Below are positions 1 to 10,400 of a stretch of DNA of 36,651 bases, piece by piece. The notes below the pieces were generated by a model. It made no database searches. It worked only from the letters and a program-made list of their open reading frames with translations, and was not told where the DNA came from. Source of the DNA: Ilumatobacter sp. (GTDB lineage: Bacteria > Actinomycetota > Acidimicrobiia > Acidimicrobiales > Ilumatobacteraceae); NCBI RefSeq assembly GCF_030065885.1, contig NZ_JASJCS010000019.1, forward strand, positions 1 to 36,651. Reading direction: 5' to 3'. How positions within the stretch are numbered: position 1 is the first letter of the stretch; each line of letters starts with the position of its first letter. A program made the position numbers and the translations under genes.

Positions 1-152
1 CTCGCCGAGCGCGAGACCACGACGTCGGCGACGCGGTCGGCCTCCTGCTCGCGCGCATCGTCACGCCTGGTCACGCGCAGCTTGCGCTGCGCTCGCGCCG
101 CAGCCGACCGCGATGCCGACGAGCGCGTCCGGACCTGCGACGCGGCACCCAT
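1..152 (-). CDS. N-terminus of a DUF4157 (eCIS core domain) protein, cut by the window edge
   Basis: Reading the minus strand from an ATG at 152-150 gives 50 open codons that run off the left edge. The start is preceded by a purine-rich GGGGAAGGGG. Residues 23-46 read as a charged leader (QRKLRV), then DDAREQEADRVADVVV, which matches the signature that opens DUF4157/eCIS-core proteins (DDxxExEADRVAD). Those proteins are typical eCIS neighbours, often with an HExxH metallopeptidase motif and a C-terminal toxin or cargo domain; that region is beyond the window. It lies 40 bases downstream of the ATPase gene on the same strand, so it probably belongs to the operon. Family assignment rests on one short motif; the function of the missing part is unknown. 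Confidence 0.6.
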   Translation of the reverse strand, partial: MGAASQVRTRSSASRSAAARAQRKLRVTRRDDAREQEADRVADVVVSRSA

Positions 153-192
153 CAGGGGCCCCTTCCCCGCATCGCTTCGCTGCCGCGACGAC

Positions 193-1551
193 TCACAGCG
201 TCTTGCCCTCCTTCTGCAACTCCCGCCGAATCCCACCCACCAGCTCGCGGCCCCGGATCACGTTGGATCCCTCGCTCAGCGCCATCAGCGAGACGTACCG
301 GACCACGTTCATGATCGCTCCGCCGGTCAGCTCGTACTCGCGGGCGATGGCGCCGATGTCCGCACCGTCCTCGAGGCGTGACCGCGGCGACAACGACGCC
401 CGCCAGAGCCGTTCACGTGCGCCCGCGTCGGGCACGGGGAAGTGCACCACGGACTGGAACCGGCGGTTGAATGCGTCGTCGATCAGGCTGCGGAAGTTCG
501 AGGCGAGAATCACCACGCCCTCGAAGTCCTCCACGCGCTGGAGCAAGTAGGAGATCTCCTGATTCGCATACCGGTCATGTGCGTCCCCGACGCTCGTGCG
601 CTTGCCGAACAGCGCGTCGGCCTCGTCGAAGAAGAGGATGCACTCCATGCGCTCGGCTCGATCGAAGACCCGTTCGAGGTTCTTCTCGGTCTCCCCGATG
701 TACTTCGACACCACACTCGACAGTGCGATGCGGTACACGTCGCGGTCGACCCGCTTCCCGAGGAGCGTCGCCGTCAGCGTCTTGCCCGTGCCCGGCGGCC
801 CATAGAACAGCGACGTGTAGCCGGGACGGAGACGGCGGGCGAGGCCCCAGTCCTCCATCAGCTCCCGCTCGTGGCGGATCCATGCCTCGAGCTCGCGGAG
901 CTGATCGAGCGTCGACGGCGGCAGCACGAGGTCGGACCACTCCATCTCGGTCGTGATCAGCTTGGCCGGGAAGTCGCGGCTGTAGTCGGGCTTGCGCAGG
1001 CGACCTGTGGTCAGGTAGTCGACGATCTCGTCGGCCAGCACGAGCGGGCCGGCCACCAGCGGCTCGCCAGCCGGCGCCGGCTCGAGCCGCAGGATGTCGT
1101 GCTGCGCGAAGAAGTGGTCGCGATCGAACAGCTGCTGGGAGTCGAGGCGCCGCTCGAGGTCGGCGCCTGCGAGCAGGAACTGCACCGTCTCACCGGTCGG
1201 CAGGAACCCCCCGTGCACTCGACCGTTGACGCCGCCGTACTCCGTGTACCCCCGCCCGCTCGCCGCGCTCTGGCCGAAGAACGGATCGAGCAGCTCGGGA
1301 CGGACATGCGGCGCGAGGGCGAGCACGACGGTGAGCCGCTCGGCCGGGTCCAGTTCGTAGTGACGCACGAAGGTGGCGAAGATGGAGGCATCGCCGTCGA
1401 GGTCCGGCGGCGGCAGCCGCGTGAGCACGGCCGCCGCCGATCCGTCGGGGTCCGCGACACGCTCGACGATGACCTCGCCGAGCCAGCCGAGGTCGCGCTC
1501 GAGCGCGGCCGCATTGGCGGCCATCGGATCGGCGGCAGGAGTCGTCACCAT
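193..1551 (-). CDS. eCIS AAA+ ATPase (Afp15-like)
   Basis: A 452-aa protein with a roughly 200-residue N-terminal region and one AAA+ module. Visible motifs are Walker A GPPGTGKT (251-258), Walker B ILFFDE (305-310), sensor-1 Asn352 in ILASNF, arginine-finger candidates R363/R364 in NRRF, and a sensor-2-like ELTGG region near 407-411. In Afp/PVC-type systems a single AAA+ ATPase is encoded at the end of the structural genes and is thought to act in particle assembly. The start was set at the ATG 1551-1549, which overlaps the stop of the tape-measure gene (ATGGTGA). The open frame extends to 1746, but that part is low-complexity Arg-rich sequence typical of a shadow frame inside the upstream gene. 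There is no signal peptide or membrane segment, consistent with a cytosolic factor. Confidence 0.93.
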   Translation of the reverse strand: MVTTPAADPMAANAAALERDLGWLGEVIVERVADPDGSAAAVLTRLPPPDLDGDASIFATFVRHYELDPAERLTVVLALAPHVRPELLDPFFGQSAASGRGYTEYGGVNGRVHGGFLPTGETVQFLLAGADLERRLDSQQLFDRDHFFAQHDILRLEPAPAGEPLVAGPLVLADEIVDYLTTGRLRKPDYSRDFPAKLITTEMEWSDLVLPPSTLDQLRELEAWIRHERELMEDWGLARRLRPGYTSLFYGPPGTGKTLTATLLGKRVDRDVYRIALSSVVSKYIGETEKNLERVFDRAERMECILFFDEADALFGKRTSVGDAHDRYANQEISYLLQRVEDFEGVVILASNFRSLIDDAFNRRFQSVVHFPVPDAGARERLWRASLSPRSRLEDGADIGAIAREYELTGGAIMNVVRYVSLMALSEGSNVIRGRELVGGIRRELQKEGKTL

Positions 1552-3419
1552 TCGACCACCACCGGTTGATCCATCCACGCGAGCATGACGACGCCGATCC
1601 CCCAGGGCAGGCGATCGATCAAGACGTCGGCGCCGATCCTGGGGACCAGCAACGTCCACCCGACGTCCTGTTCGGCCAAGCGGCCCTCTCTCATCAAGAA
1701 CGTGGATCGCAAGCCGTCGATCGACGTGCTTCCCAGCGCGCCCCACTGCGTGATCAGCGAGCGCAACAGGTCGGCGGCCTCGTCGGACTCCTGTGGTGTC
1801 ACCGAGCGCAGGGGTGCGATCGGCTGCTCGATCGGCCAGCCGCAGAGCAACTTGTTCAGGACCATCTCGTGCTCATGACCCTCGGATGAACCGGTCGCGA
1901 CATGGTGCAGGATCTGCACCGCCCGCTCGTGGGCGGCCTCGTCACGGAACTGGCGGTCGCTGGCGAGGCCGAGCCGCTCGAAGAACGCCGGCAGGAACGG
2001 CCAGCACAGCACGAGACCGGCATTGGCGACATACACGCCGTCCGATCCCACGACCTCGGACCGCAGTCGTGGACGATCGACGCGCGGAGCATCCACCTCG
2101 CCGTCCCGGTCCTCACTCCGTGCCGTGCGATCGATGGGCTGCGCCGCGGCATCACCGCTTGAACGCCGTTCGACCCGACTCGTCGCGTCCGGTCGGGCCG
2201 ACCGGCCACGCATGTCGCGCTCGGCTCGATCGGCGGGCGCACCGTCCGGTTCGCCACCGTGTGGAACGGCCGCTGGTGCCGGTCGCTCTGCGCCCGGCGC
2301 GTGCTCGTCGTGCTGCGGGCCCGAGGCCTCATGGCTGCCTCGATCCAGCAGGCGCTTCCCGTCGGCCACGGGAACCTCATCGCCACCTCGAGCCGGCCGG
2401 CGCCTCCCTTCGGCCCCGGTGTCCTCGCCAACCTCTGCACCACTTGCCGCAGTCGGGGCGCGCTCGCCGCCCACTGTGCCCGTCGCTGCCGGACCGGGAC
2501 CACCGCGCTGCGAGACCCCGCTGTCCCGCTCCCGATCGGGAGCTGCCTCACCACGGCGATGGGCCGACGGAGAACGCTGAGCTGTCACGGCCGGTGCCGC
2601 CTCGAGCCACGTGACGACCTCAGCCGGTAGCTGGGCGTCATGACTCGCCGCCGCGGTGAGCTCGGCACGAGCCCGGTCGGCGTCGAGTGTCGCCGCGACC
2701 AGAAGATGGTCGAGGAACGCAGAAACCTTCGGTGCCGGCTGTTCTCGGAGCCAGCTCAGCGCCGCGACGTGGAGGTCGATCGCGTGGGAGACCGCCGACA
2801 CGCCGGCAGGAGGTGTCACGACGTCTTCCCACGCGGCCAGCGCGGCGAGCACGGGCCGTTGCTCGGCTGCGACGAACAGGGCGATCACCGCCCGCGAGGT
2901 GGCCGGAGCGAACTGCACGGCCAGTCGTCGGACCCCGTGCGGGCTCAGCATCCCAACCAAGCGACGGACTTCGGTCGGCGCCTCCTCGACGAGCTCGCGC
3001 AGGGCCTGTTCCGGGTCGGAACGGAACGGTGCCGGCGCGTACCAGGGGATCGTTCCGAACTCGAGCATCTCGAACAGCGCGCCCAGCGGCCCCGTCGCCG
3101 GCGCCGCCGACTGCTCGTCGCCCTCATCGCGCCCACGCGCGTCGTCAACCAGCGGGGGCAGCACGACGTGCAGACGATCGAGGAGCCGGTCGGCGAGCGT
3201 GGCGGCCTGGCTCGCCGATTCGACGGGCCCGATGTCGACGACCACACGGTCGAGCCTGACGACCTCGTCGTCGGCGACCAGCGAGCTGAACAGCTCGTCG
3301 AGTTCCGGGAGCACCGAGGTCGATTGCACGCCCGCGACCGCGTCTGCCGTCCGTCGGGCCCGACCTTCGTCGCCGGCGACGACCTCGATCGTCTGGGTTC
3401 GGATCACGTGATGCTGCAT
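1545..3419 (-). CDS. eCIS tape-measure protein (CIS_TMP / Afp14-like)
   Basis: A 624-aa protein. The N-terminus (HHVIRTQTIEV, then the DRVVVDIGPV segment near 57-66) and the C-terminal segment (VANAGLVLCWPFLPAFFERL, 464-483) match the family annotated as contractile injection system tape-measure protein. Such proteins sit in the tube lumen and set particle length. Residues about 278-452 are a low-complexity Arg/Asp/Gly/Pro/Ala-rich linker with no evident fold, separating the folded halves. The gene starts 24 bases after the 1341-aa gene and its stop overlaps the ATPase start, so the two are probably coupled. A GGGAG motif lies 13 bases before the ATG, a weak ribosome-binding site. The call is good for the two ends; the linker length varies between homologues, as far as I know. 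Confidence 0.82.
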   Translation of the reverse strand: MQHHVIRTQTIEVVAGDEGRARRTADAVAGVQSTSVLPELDELFSSLVADDEVVRLDRVVVDIGPVESASQAATLADRLLDRLHVVLPPLVDDARGRDEGDEQSAAPATGPLGALFEMLEFGTIPWYAPAPFRSDPEQALRELVEEAPTEVRRLVGMLSPHGVRRLAVQFAPATSRAVIALFVAAEQRPVLAALAAWEDVVTPPAGVSAVSHAIDLHVAALSWLREQPAPKVSAFLDHLLVAATLDADRARAELTAAASHDAQLPAEVVTWLEAAPAVTAQRSPSAHRRGEAAPDRERDSGVSQRGGPGPAATGTVGGERAPTAASGAEVGEDTGAEGRRRPARGGDEVPVADGKRLLDRGSHEASGPQHDEHAPGAERPAPAAVPHGGEPDGAPADRAERDMRGRSARPDATSRVERRSSGDAAAQPIDRTARSEDRDGEVDAPRVDRPRLRSEVVGSDGVYVANAGLVLCWPFLPAFFERLGLASDRQFRDEAAHERAVQILHHVATGSSEGHEHEMVLNKLLCGWPIEQPIAPLRSVTPQESDEAADLLRSLITQWGALGSTSIDGLRSTFLMREGRLAEQDVGWTLLVPRIGADVLIDRLPWGIGVVMLAWMDQPVVVEW

Positions 3420-3443
3420 GTCGTCAGGCCATCTCCCTGCACA

Positions 3444-6400
3444 TCACCCTCTCGGCGGCCGCCGCCTCGGCGACGGTCCGTCGTCCTCGTCGGGCGCCGG
3501 CCCCTCGATGTCGAGCACGACCTCCTCTCGGCGCCCGGGCACCACGTTGATCTCGCGCTCGGTCGGATCTCCGACCACCCGCACCCGGAAATCGCCCGGC
3601 GGCAGACCCGTGAATCGAACGCGACCCCGATCGTCGACCGGGAGCCGCGTCGTCAACGCCGGCCAGTTCGCGGGAAGCGGGTCGTCGGTCACCAGCTCGA
3701 TCTCGGGCAGGCGGCGTACGTCGATCACGTCGTCCGGCAGCCTGACCACGACGTCGATGCTCGCCAGCTCGAAGTCGAGCTGGACCACCGCCGGTTCACT
3801 CGGCGAGCTCACGACGACGCGCTCCTCGCGCTCTTGCCCGAGCGGCTCGACGACCACGCGGACCGTGAACTGCCGACCGACTTCGACATCCTGGAACACG
3901 AAGCTGGCGTCGGGTGATACCGGGAGGGTCCGCCCGTCGAGCGTCGCGACCGCGGCGAACCCCACCTCCTCGAGGTTCAGCCGCTTGCCGTCGAACGTCA
4001 CCAGGCCGCGAATCGAGCCCGTCGGCTGCTCGCGTTGGATCTGGAACTCGTACTCCACGGTCTCGCCGAAGCCCAACTCGAACTCGAACCGTTGAGACGA
4101 GCCCTGGGCTAGCAGCCCGTACGGGCCGGGAGCGACGGACGCGAATCGCACGCGCCCGCTTCGGTCCGTCGTACGCTGCACGGGCTCCCGCGTCCTCCGC
4201 GAGATCAGCGAGACCACGACACCCGGTTCAGGTTCCGACCGCTCGTTGAGCACGATGACATCGACGGTCGAGAACTCCAGGGCGAACCGCACGGTCGTCT
4301 CCTCGCCGGCGCTCACCTCGACCTGCCGCTGGGCGGCGGGACCGTCCCACTGGTCGATCTCGAGCGTGACGGTGTGAACCCGGCCGGCCTCGACGTCGTC
4401 GAAGCGGAACGTCCCATCGTCGCTGACCTCTGCGCCGTCCGGGCGGCCCGACAACCGCGCCGTCGCCAGGCTGAAGGGCTCACCGTTGAGCGTGACCTCA
4501 CCGAGGATCGTCCCTGTGTCGACCTCCTGCTCCTCGGGTGGCCGGAGGTAGATCAGGACGTGGCCCTCGTCGGTGCCGCACTGGTCGTCGTCGAGCGTGA
4601 AGCTGAAGCGATCGACGGCGCCCGGGATCGGCGTCTCGTTGCGGTACCGGACGACCCCGCCCTCGAGGCGCTCGAGGGTCCCACCCAACTCGGTGGCCTC
4701 CGGCACGGCGACGCCGGCCGGCGTGCCCGTTGGGTCGTTCGGGCGCCGATGATGCGTCCCGAGGTCGATGTCGACCGGTTGCATCCAGTTGCCGCCCGTC
4801 TCCGAGCCCCCGAGCTCGACGTCGCCGACAGCGACCACGACGCCGGCCACCGGAGGCAGGCAGACGTCGTCGACGTCGATCGAGCAGCAGCACGGGAGCT
4901 GCCCGGCCAGGCTGAAGTCGGCGCCGACCTCGCCGTCGGCCCCGCACACCAGCACGAACGTGCCGCCGGTCTCGACGCCGCCGACGTGTTCGAGTCCGGG
5001 TGCTCGCTCGGCGACCGTGCGCAACACGGCGGCGCCTCGGCTGCGGAGCACTTCGTAGAGCAGCGCGACGGCATCGAACGTCGGGCGGAGATGCCGGGTG
5101 GCGCCGACCGCACGCGACATCGTGGCGCCGACCCGGTCGAGCAGCCGCCGGAGGTCCTTGTTCGCCGGGTCCGCCTCGACGTCCACGTCGATCTGGCCGG
5201 CGAGCAGCTCCAGCACCGCCAGCTCGGTCGTCACATGATCGAACCGGCGCACGAACAGCCGGTGGTTGAAGCTGCACAGCTGCTTCGGCAGCTCGTTGAC
5301 GAGCCCTGCGGCTGCGCTGCGCAGCCGTGTCCACGACAGCACCAGCGAGAGCCACTCGGGGCGTGCCACCGCGGTGCCGGCGAGCGAGCGGTCCCGCACC
5401 CGCCGCTCGGCGACGAGGAGTTCGTCGAGCGCCGTGATGGTCGGCCGCCTGGCAGCGAGATCGACTCGCAGCTCGTCGAGCAAGCGTCGCTCGCTCACGG
5501 TCTCGTCTCGCGTCGGCAGTTCGGCCATGTCGCCGATGCCGGGCAGGTCGGAGATCTCGTTCATCGTGTCGAGCACGCACAGCAGCTCGCCCCGCGCGGC
5601 GAGGTAGTCGGCCTCGAGGTGGCCCACGTCACACAGGATCAGCCGGTCGCATCGCTCGGCCCGCCACGCCTCGATGGCGTCGCCGCGCTCCGCCTCCCGG
5701 AGCTGCTCGAGGCCGGCGAGCAGCACCTTCATCGTCGCCGTCCATGTCGTGGTGCCGGACCACGCCTTGCTGGCGGCCTGGCGCAGCTCGCCCCACCCGT
5801 CGGCGATCTCGTCCAACCTCGTGACGGCTTCGTCGACGTCACCGTCGTCGGGGGCGTCGAGGTCGGCGTGCACGGCGATCACGTCGAACTCGACGTGGTG
5901 GATCGACCGGAGCTCGTGGATGTCCGAGACCGCGGCGTCGCGGTCGAGCCCGACGTGGCCCTCGACCCTGACCAGCGAGCACCGGCCGTAGTCCTCGCCG
6001 ATGTCCGATGCGGCCGACGCACCGGTCCCCCACGGAGCGGTCGCCGTACAGCACGTGCTGGGATGCCACAGCCGCACCAGATCCGGCGTCGGCTCGTAGT
6101 AGAAGGGGATGGCCCGGTGCCCGAGCGGCCATCGCTCGGTGTGGCTCGGCACGAGCCGCACCGACCTGGTCTCGGCCACCACCTCTCGCATCGATTCGAC
6201 GTCGAACGGCACCGTCACCTCACTGGGCAACATCTCCGCCGCGTCGGCGACGAACGCGTCCGCCACGGTGTCCGCCGCCGCCACGCGATCTGCGATCGAC
6301 GGCGTGACGATCTCGGCCGGCAGCGATGCGGAGGGTCCCGTCTCGAGCGCATCGGCGATGGAGGGCGGGCGCAGCGCGATCGACGGCGGCGTCTCGACGG

Positions 6401-7469
6401 TTCGGTCGGGATCAGCTGCTCGTGCCATCGCGACGATCCGGTGGAAGAGGTCGCGGACCTTGTCACGTGCACCCTCGGTCACGTCCCGTACCGGCGACGG
6501 GTACCAGCCGTGCCGGTGACTACCGCCGCCCGAGAGCTGCCCGAGCAGGAGGTGGCGCGGATGGTCGAGCGCCGGTGCGCACGTGCCGACGAGCTCGCAG
6601 GCGGCCGTCGTCATCTCCTCGTACGCGACGATCAGATCCTTCACGAGGTCATAGCCGTACTGGGCGCCGCGCGCTCCGGCGATGAACGCCTTGGTCGACT
6701 CGCGCACGTCGGCGGGATCGAGGTCCGAGTCGAGGTCGAGGTACGAGCCGTAGGTCTCGAAGGCGGCCACGACCTGATCGCTCAACTCGGGCGCCACCCC
6801 AGTTGCCAGCCTCGTGTACGCCATGTCGATCTGGTCGACGGTGCTGACGGCGGTCAGCTTCAGGGCCCGGTGCAGCCGTGCGATGTCGACGACAGGTGGC
6901 GGCGTCCGGCCACCGCAGGCGTCGAGCTCGGCGGACACGCCCGGCTCGGCCAGCAGGACCCGTGGGGTGAGGACGAAGTTCCTCCCCTCGCTGTCGCAGT
7001 CGGTCACCAGGCACGAGTCGAGCTCGACCGATGTCTGCTCCAAGTACACGACGACCACCCAGTCGGCACGGTCGGCGACGAACTCGTCCGTGAGGGACGC
7101 GCCGGAGCCGGTGGCCTCGGTCTCCACCAGCTCGATCAGGTCGACCTGCCCACCTTCGGTCCGCCAGCTCTGGTAGCCGGGCAGGCCGTCGAGCTGGACG
7201 TCGGGATCGACGTAGGCCCGATACCGGTCGAACGCCATCTCGGTCAGGTCGACGAGGTAACCATCGGACGTCACGCCGAACCCGGCCGAGAGCGTCAGCT
7301 CCTGGTCGGCGATGTTCCAGTCGAGGCCACACGCGATACCGGTGCCGACCAGACGAACGCGGGTCAGCCGGTGCTGCTGGTCCAGATAGCTGCGCAGGTC
7401 GTTGAGCTGCGTGCTCGTCAGGATCTGGTTGGGGACGAAGTCCGGGTAGGCGGTCAGCATCGTTTCCAT
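3444..7469 (-). CDS. Large eCIS-associated protein with four C-terminal beta-sandwich repeats (candidate fibre or baseplate appendage)
   Basis: A 1341-aa protein. The N-terminus contains YPDFVPNQILTSTQLNDLR and then a short beta-rich stretch (about 38-75); I recall similar openings in large uncharacterised eCIS proteins, but no named domain. The central part is mostly helical, with a Ser/Ala/Pro-rich stretch near residue 350. The C-terminus has four tandem units at about 986-1065, 1066-1147, 1148-1233 and 1234-1301. Each has a carboxypeptidase-regulatory-like pattern: a beta strand, a central G-x-[VF]-x-F turn and a final V-x-[APV]-G segment. The tail is Arg/Pro-rich. Such repeats act as extenders in surface and fibre proteins, so a host-contacting appendage is possible but unproven. 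A second in-frame ATG lies at 7460. The gene follows the Afp12-like gene by 16 bases. Confidence 0.75.
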   Translation of the reverse strand: METMLTAYPDFVPNQILTSTQLNDLRSYLDQQHRLTRVRLVGTGIACGLDWNIADQELTLSAGFGVTSDGYLVDLTEMAFDRYRAYVDPDVQLDGLPGYQSWRTEGGQVDLIELVETEATGSGASLTDEFVADRADWVVVVYLEQTSVELDSCLVTDCDSEGRNFVLTPRVLLAEPGVSAELDACGGRTPPPVVDIARLHRALKLTAVSTVDQIDMAYTRLATGVAPELSDQVVAAFETYGSYLDLDSDLDPADVRESTKAFIAGARGAQYGYDLVKDLIVAYEEMTTAACELVGTCAPALDHPRHLLLGQLSGGGSHRHGWYPSPVRDVTEGARDKVRDLFHRIVAMARAADPDRTVETPPSIALRPPSIADALETGPSASLPAEIVTPSIADRVAAADTVADAFVADAAEMLPSEVTVPFDVESMREVVAETRSVRLVPSHTERWPLGHRAIPFYYEPTPDLVRLWHPSTCCTATAPWGTGASAASDIGEDYGRCSLVRVEGHVGLDRDAAVSDIHELRSIHHVEFDVIAVHADLDAPDDGDVDEAVTRLDEIADGWGELRQAASKAWSGTTTWTATMKVLLAGLEQLREAERGDAIEAWRAERCDRLILCDVGHLEADYLAARGELLCVLDTMNEISDLPGIGDMAELPTRDETVSERRLLDELRVDLAARRPTITALDELLVAERRVRDRSLAGTAVARPEWLSLVLSWTRLRSAAAGLVNELPKQLCSFNHRLFVRRFDHVTTELAVLELLAGQIDVDVEADPANKDLRRLLDRVGATMSRAVGATRHLRPTFDAVALLYEVLRSRGAAVLRTVAERAPGLEHVGGVETGGTFVLVCGADGEVGADFSLAGQLPCCCSIDVDDVCLPPVAGVVVAVGDVELGGSETGGNWMQPVDIDLGTHHRRPNDPTGTPAGVAVPEATELGGTLERLEGGVVRYRNETPIPGAVDRFSFTLDDDQCGTDEGHVLIYLRPPEEQEVDTGTILGEVTLNGEPFSLATARLSGRPDGAEVSDDGTFRFDDVEAGRVHTVTLEIDQWDGPAAQRQVEVSAGEETTVRFALEFSTVDVIVLNERSEPEPGVVVSLISRRTREPVQRTTDRSGRVRFASVAPGPYGLLAQGSSQRFEFELGFGETVEYEFQIQREQPTGSIRGLVTFDGKRLNLEEVGFAAVATLDGRTLPVSPDASFVFQDVEVGRQFTVRVVVEPLGQEREERVVVSSPSEPAVVQLDFELASIDVVVRLPDDVIDVRRLPEIELVTDDPLPANWPALTTRLPVDDRGRVRFTGLPPGDFRVRVVGDPTEREINVVPGRREEVVLDIEGPAPDEDDGPSPRRRPPRG

Positions 7470-7485
7470 GACGTGTTCTCGCAGT

Positions 7486-10400
7486 TCAGAAGGTTCCGAG
7501 ATTGGTGTTGTTCAGGGTCACCGCCGGCGCGTCGCCGGTCAGTGCATCGGGGTCGTGGAGGCGGGCGATCGGGTGGACGTTGACGAGGCCTTCGAGCCGC
7601 TCGATCAGGCGGGCCAGCGTCCTGCGGTGCGCAGACGTGGCCTTCGGGCCGCCCGCAAGACCCGCCGAGGCGGCGACGAGCGCTGCATGCGCCTTCGACC
7701 AGTCCTCGTAGGCGTCTTCGAACGAGCGCATCTGGTCGTGCGTCACCCAGCAGATCCTCAACAGCACGTGGGCCGGCGCCCCGGCTCGCAACGTTCGCTC
7801 GATCAGCCGCCGGAAGCTGACGTTCTGGAAGCGCCTCGGCCATGACGGGAGCACGACGCTGACCCGGAACGAGTAGGGGTCGTCCACCACGATTCGGTTG
7901 GGTTCCTCGGGGTCGAACGGCTGCTCGGCGAGGAGCGGATCGCCGGGCCGGCGGGGCCTGAGCAGTAGGTGCTCGACCACGTGGAAGCCCTCGGCGTCGG
8001 CGCGCTCGGCGAAGAGCTCGATCACCCGCCCGGTGTGCTGCTTGTTGCGCGTGTGGCCGATGACGCCGCAGTCGCGGTCGCCTTGCCAGATGTGCAGCTC
8101 GTGACCGCCTGCGCTCCGCTTGACGTAGTTCTGCTCATCGCCGCCGAGCGTGAGGGCGAGGTCGAGCAGCGCTTCGGCCGTCGTGTGCGACTCGCACCCG
8201 CCGCTGTCGCTGCGGAAGATCTCGATGCCGTCGTCGTCGGTCACCACGAATCGCCATCGGTCATCGCCCGGGTCCTGCTCGATCGTGAAGCGGGCGTCGG
8301 CGAACCGGCGACGTGTGGCGTCGCGGAACCCCATCAGGGCGTACACGCGCCGTTGCAGGCCCGACAGGTTGTCCGACCCGTCGAGCGCGGGTCGTCGACA
8401 GTCGTACGCGCCCCCACGACCGCCGCTGATCGCCGGGGCGTTGCGGAGGAAGCGACACTTGTCGTCGATCACCCGCGTGTCGTCGTCGGCGAGGAGGCGG
8501 CTGTACATCAGGAGGCTGTACTCGGTGAAGTCCTCGGCGAACCTCCCGAGCAGGTGATCGAGGAACCGGTCGCGTCGCTCGATCGCGTCGGCCCGGCTCT
8601 CGATGATCGTCTCGAGCGTCGCCGTCAGATCAGCTCGTGCCGAGGCGCCGAACAGGTCGTGGGCCCATCCCTCCGGTTCGCCGACCGGCTGGGTGTAGTA
8701 GGTGCGCGGCTCGTCCTGGACCTCCCACGAGAAGAGGTCACGGACGTGCGACAGCTGCGACAGGAAGTTCGCGAGGAGTTGCTCGAAGAACATGAGGTAG
8801 CCCTTGAGCTGCTTGGACTGCGCCTCGCGAACCGGCCCGAGCGTGTCGGGCACGTCGCGGCGTCCGGCGAAGTAGTTCGCGGGGAGCTCGTCCTGGATCG
8901 GCGAGAAGGTTGCGACCGACCGGTCGCGACCGACCGGCACGTCGAGGTCACGCTCGTCGTCCGAGAGCTTCCCGCGGAGCGTCGGTTCCGCATCCTCGAG
9001 CAGCCGCTCGAGACGGGCGCGGCTCGGGTAGTACGGGAGCCCGTCCTTGTAGATGACCAGCTTGGACCGGGCGGGCGCGATGACCGGCGATCTGAACTCG
9101 TCGGTGGCGAGGGTCAGCAGCCACTCCGCCTCGGTGCGCAGCTTCCCGTCGACGAAGCTCAGCAGCTTGGCCTGCTTGACCGACAACACGTCGTCGTCGG
9201 CCATGACGAGCCGGATCACGTCCGACACCCGTACCTCGCACAACTGGGTCGTCTCCCGGAATGCCTCGTCGTCGATGAACCCGTGATCGAGCGTCGGGCC
9301 GTCGAAGACCTCGTCGGCCGACCGGCCTGCGTCCAGCAGTTCGTCGATCGTGTGGAAGTCGACGGGCGGTGCGACGTGGCGGCGCAGCCTGGTGAAGATG
9401 CCGACGACCACCTGCTCGACGTCGGCGTTCGGCTTGACCTCGATGTCGGCGCAGAACGCGATCTCCTCGCGGCTCGCCTCTCTCACCGAGACGACTTCCT
9501 CGCCGAGGTTCCGGTCCTCGTGGATGCGTTCGAACACCGTGTTGCGAACGCCGAGCGCCGTGAGCCCACGGACTCCCGTCCCGTCGTTCGCAACGGCGGC
9601 GTCGACTTCGACGTCGTAGAAGAAGTAGTGAGCGTCGTCTCGCTGCCCGTCTCTCTCGCCGTCACCGAACGCCACCGGTAGACGGTTGGTCGGCCGCTGC
9701 GGGGCGCCCTTGAAGTCGTGCCACAACTCGACCGACGACCCGACGCAGTCGAGCCGGTAGCCCGAGCCGGCCGGAACCTCGAAGCCGAGCTCGAGACGGG
9801 TCTTGTCCTTGACGACCGTCACCTCGTGCTCGACCTCGTCGAGCGTCTCGGCCCCGTGCGTGAGCCGGACCACGACGGTGCCGCGCTCGCGGGCGTACAC
9901 GCTGGCTGCGACGAGCCGGACCGGACGGCGGACTCGGAGCCGCATCGCACGATCGCCGGTGCCGACGTAGCTCCCCCGGCTGCGGTCGACCGGACCGACG
10001 GTGAACGGTTGCCGGTCGGCGACCCGATCGTCGAGCTCGACGAGCACGTCGTAGAGTCCGTTCAGAGCCCGGGTCGCACCAGGACGGTGCGTCACGGTGC
10101 GGTTCGCCTCGACCCAGGCGTTGCGCACACCGGGGATGTCGACGAGGCGCTTGCGGAGGTCGTAGAACGTGACCGGGTCGCAAGTGAGGATCGACAGCGC
10201 GGTGTGGAAGTTGGACTCGTCGCCCGATCGCTCGTCGTCGGTGAGCAGATCGGCCATGTCGTAGCCGGCGCGGTAGCCGAGATCGGTGATCGCGTAGCAG
10301 GCGAGCTCGAGCAACGTGATGCCGGGGTCGTGCACGTTGTAGTCCGTCCACAGCCGGTGCCCGAGGCGTTGGATGTGCTCGATGCCCTGCTTCCGCAGCA

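Noticed and set aside
1552..1746. Upstream extension of the ATPase reading frame
   Set aside because: Arg-rich residues overlapping the tape-measure C-terminus; the ATG at 1551 with stop overlap is a better start.
4374..7583. A 1069-codon plus-strand open frame opposite the 1341-aa gene
   Set aside because: Arg/Asp/Gly/Leu-rich composition with no domain, typical of antisense frames in high-GC DNA; the minus-strand gene is conserved-looking.
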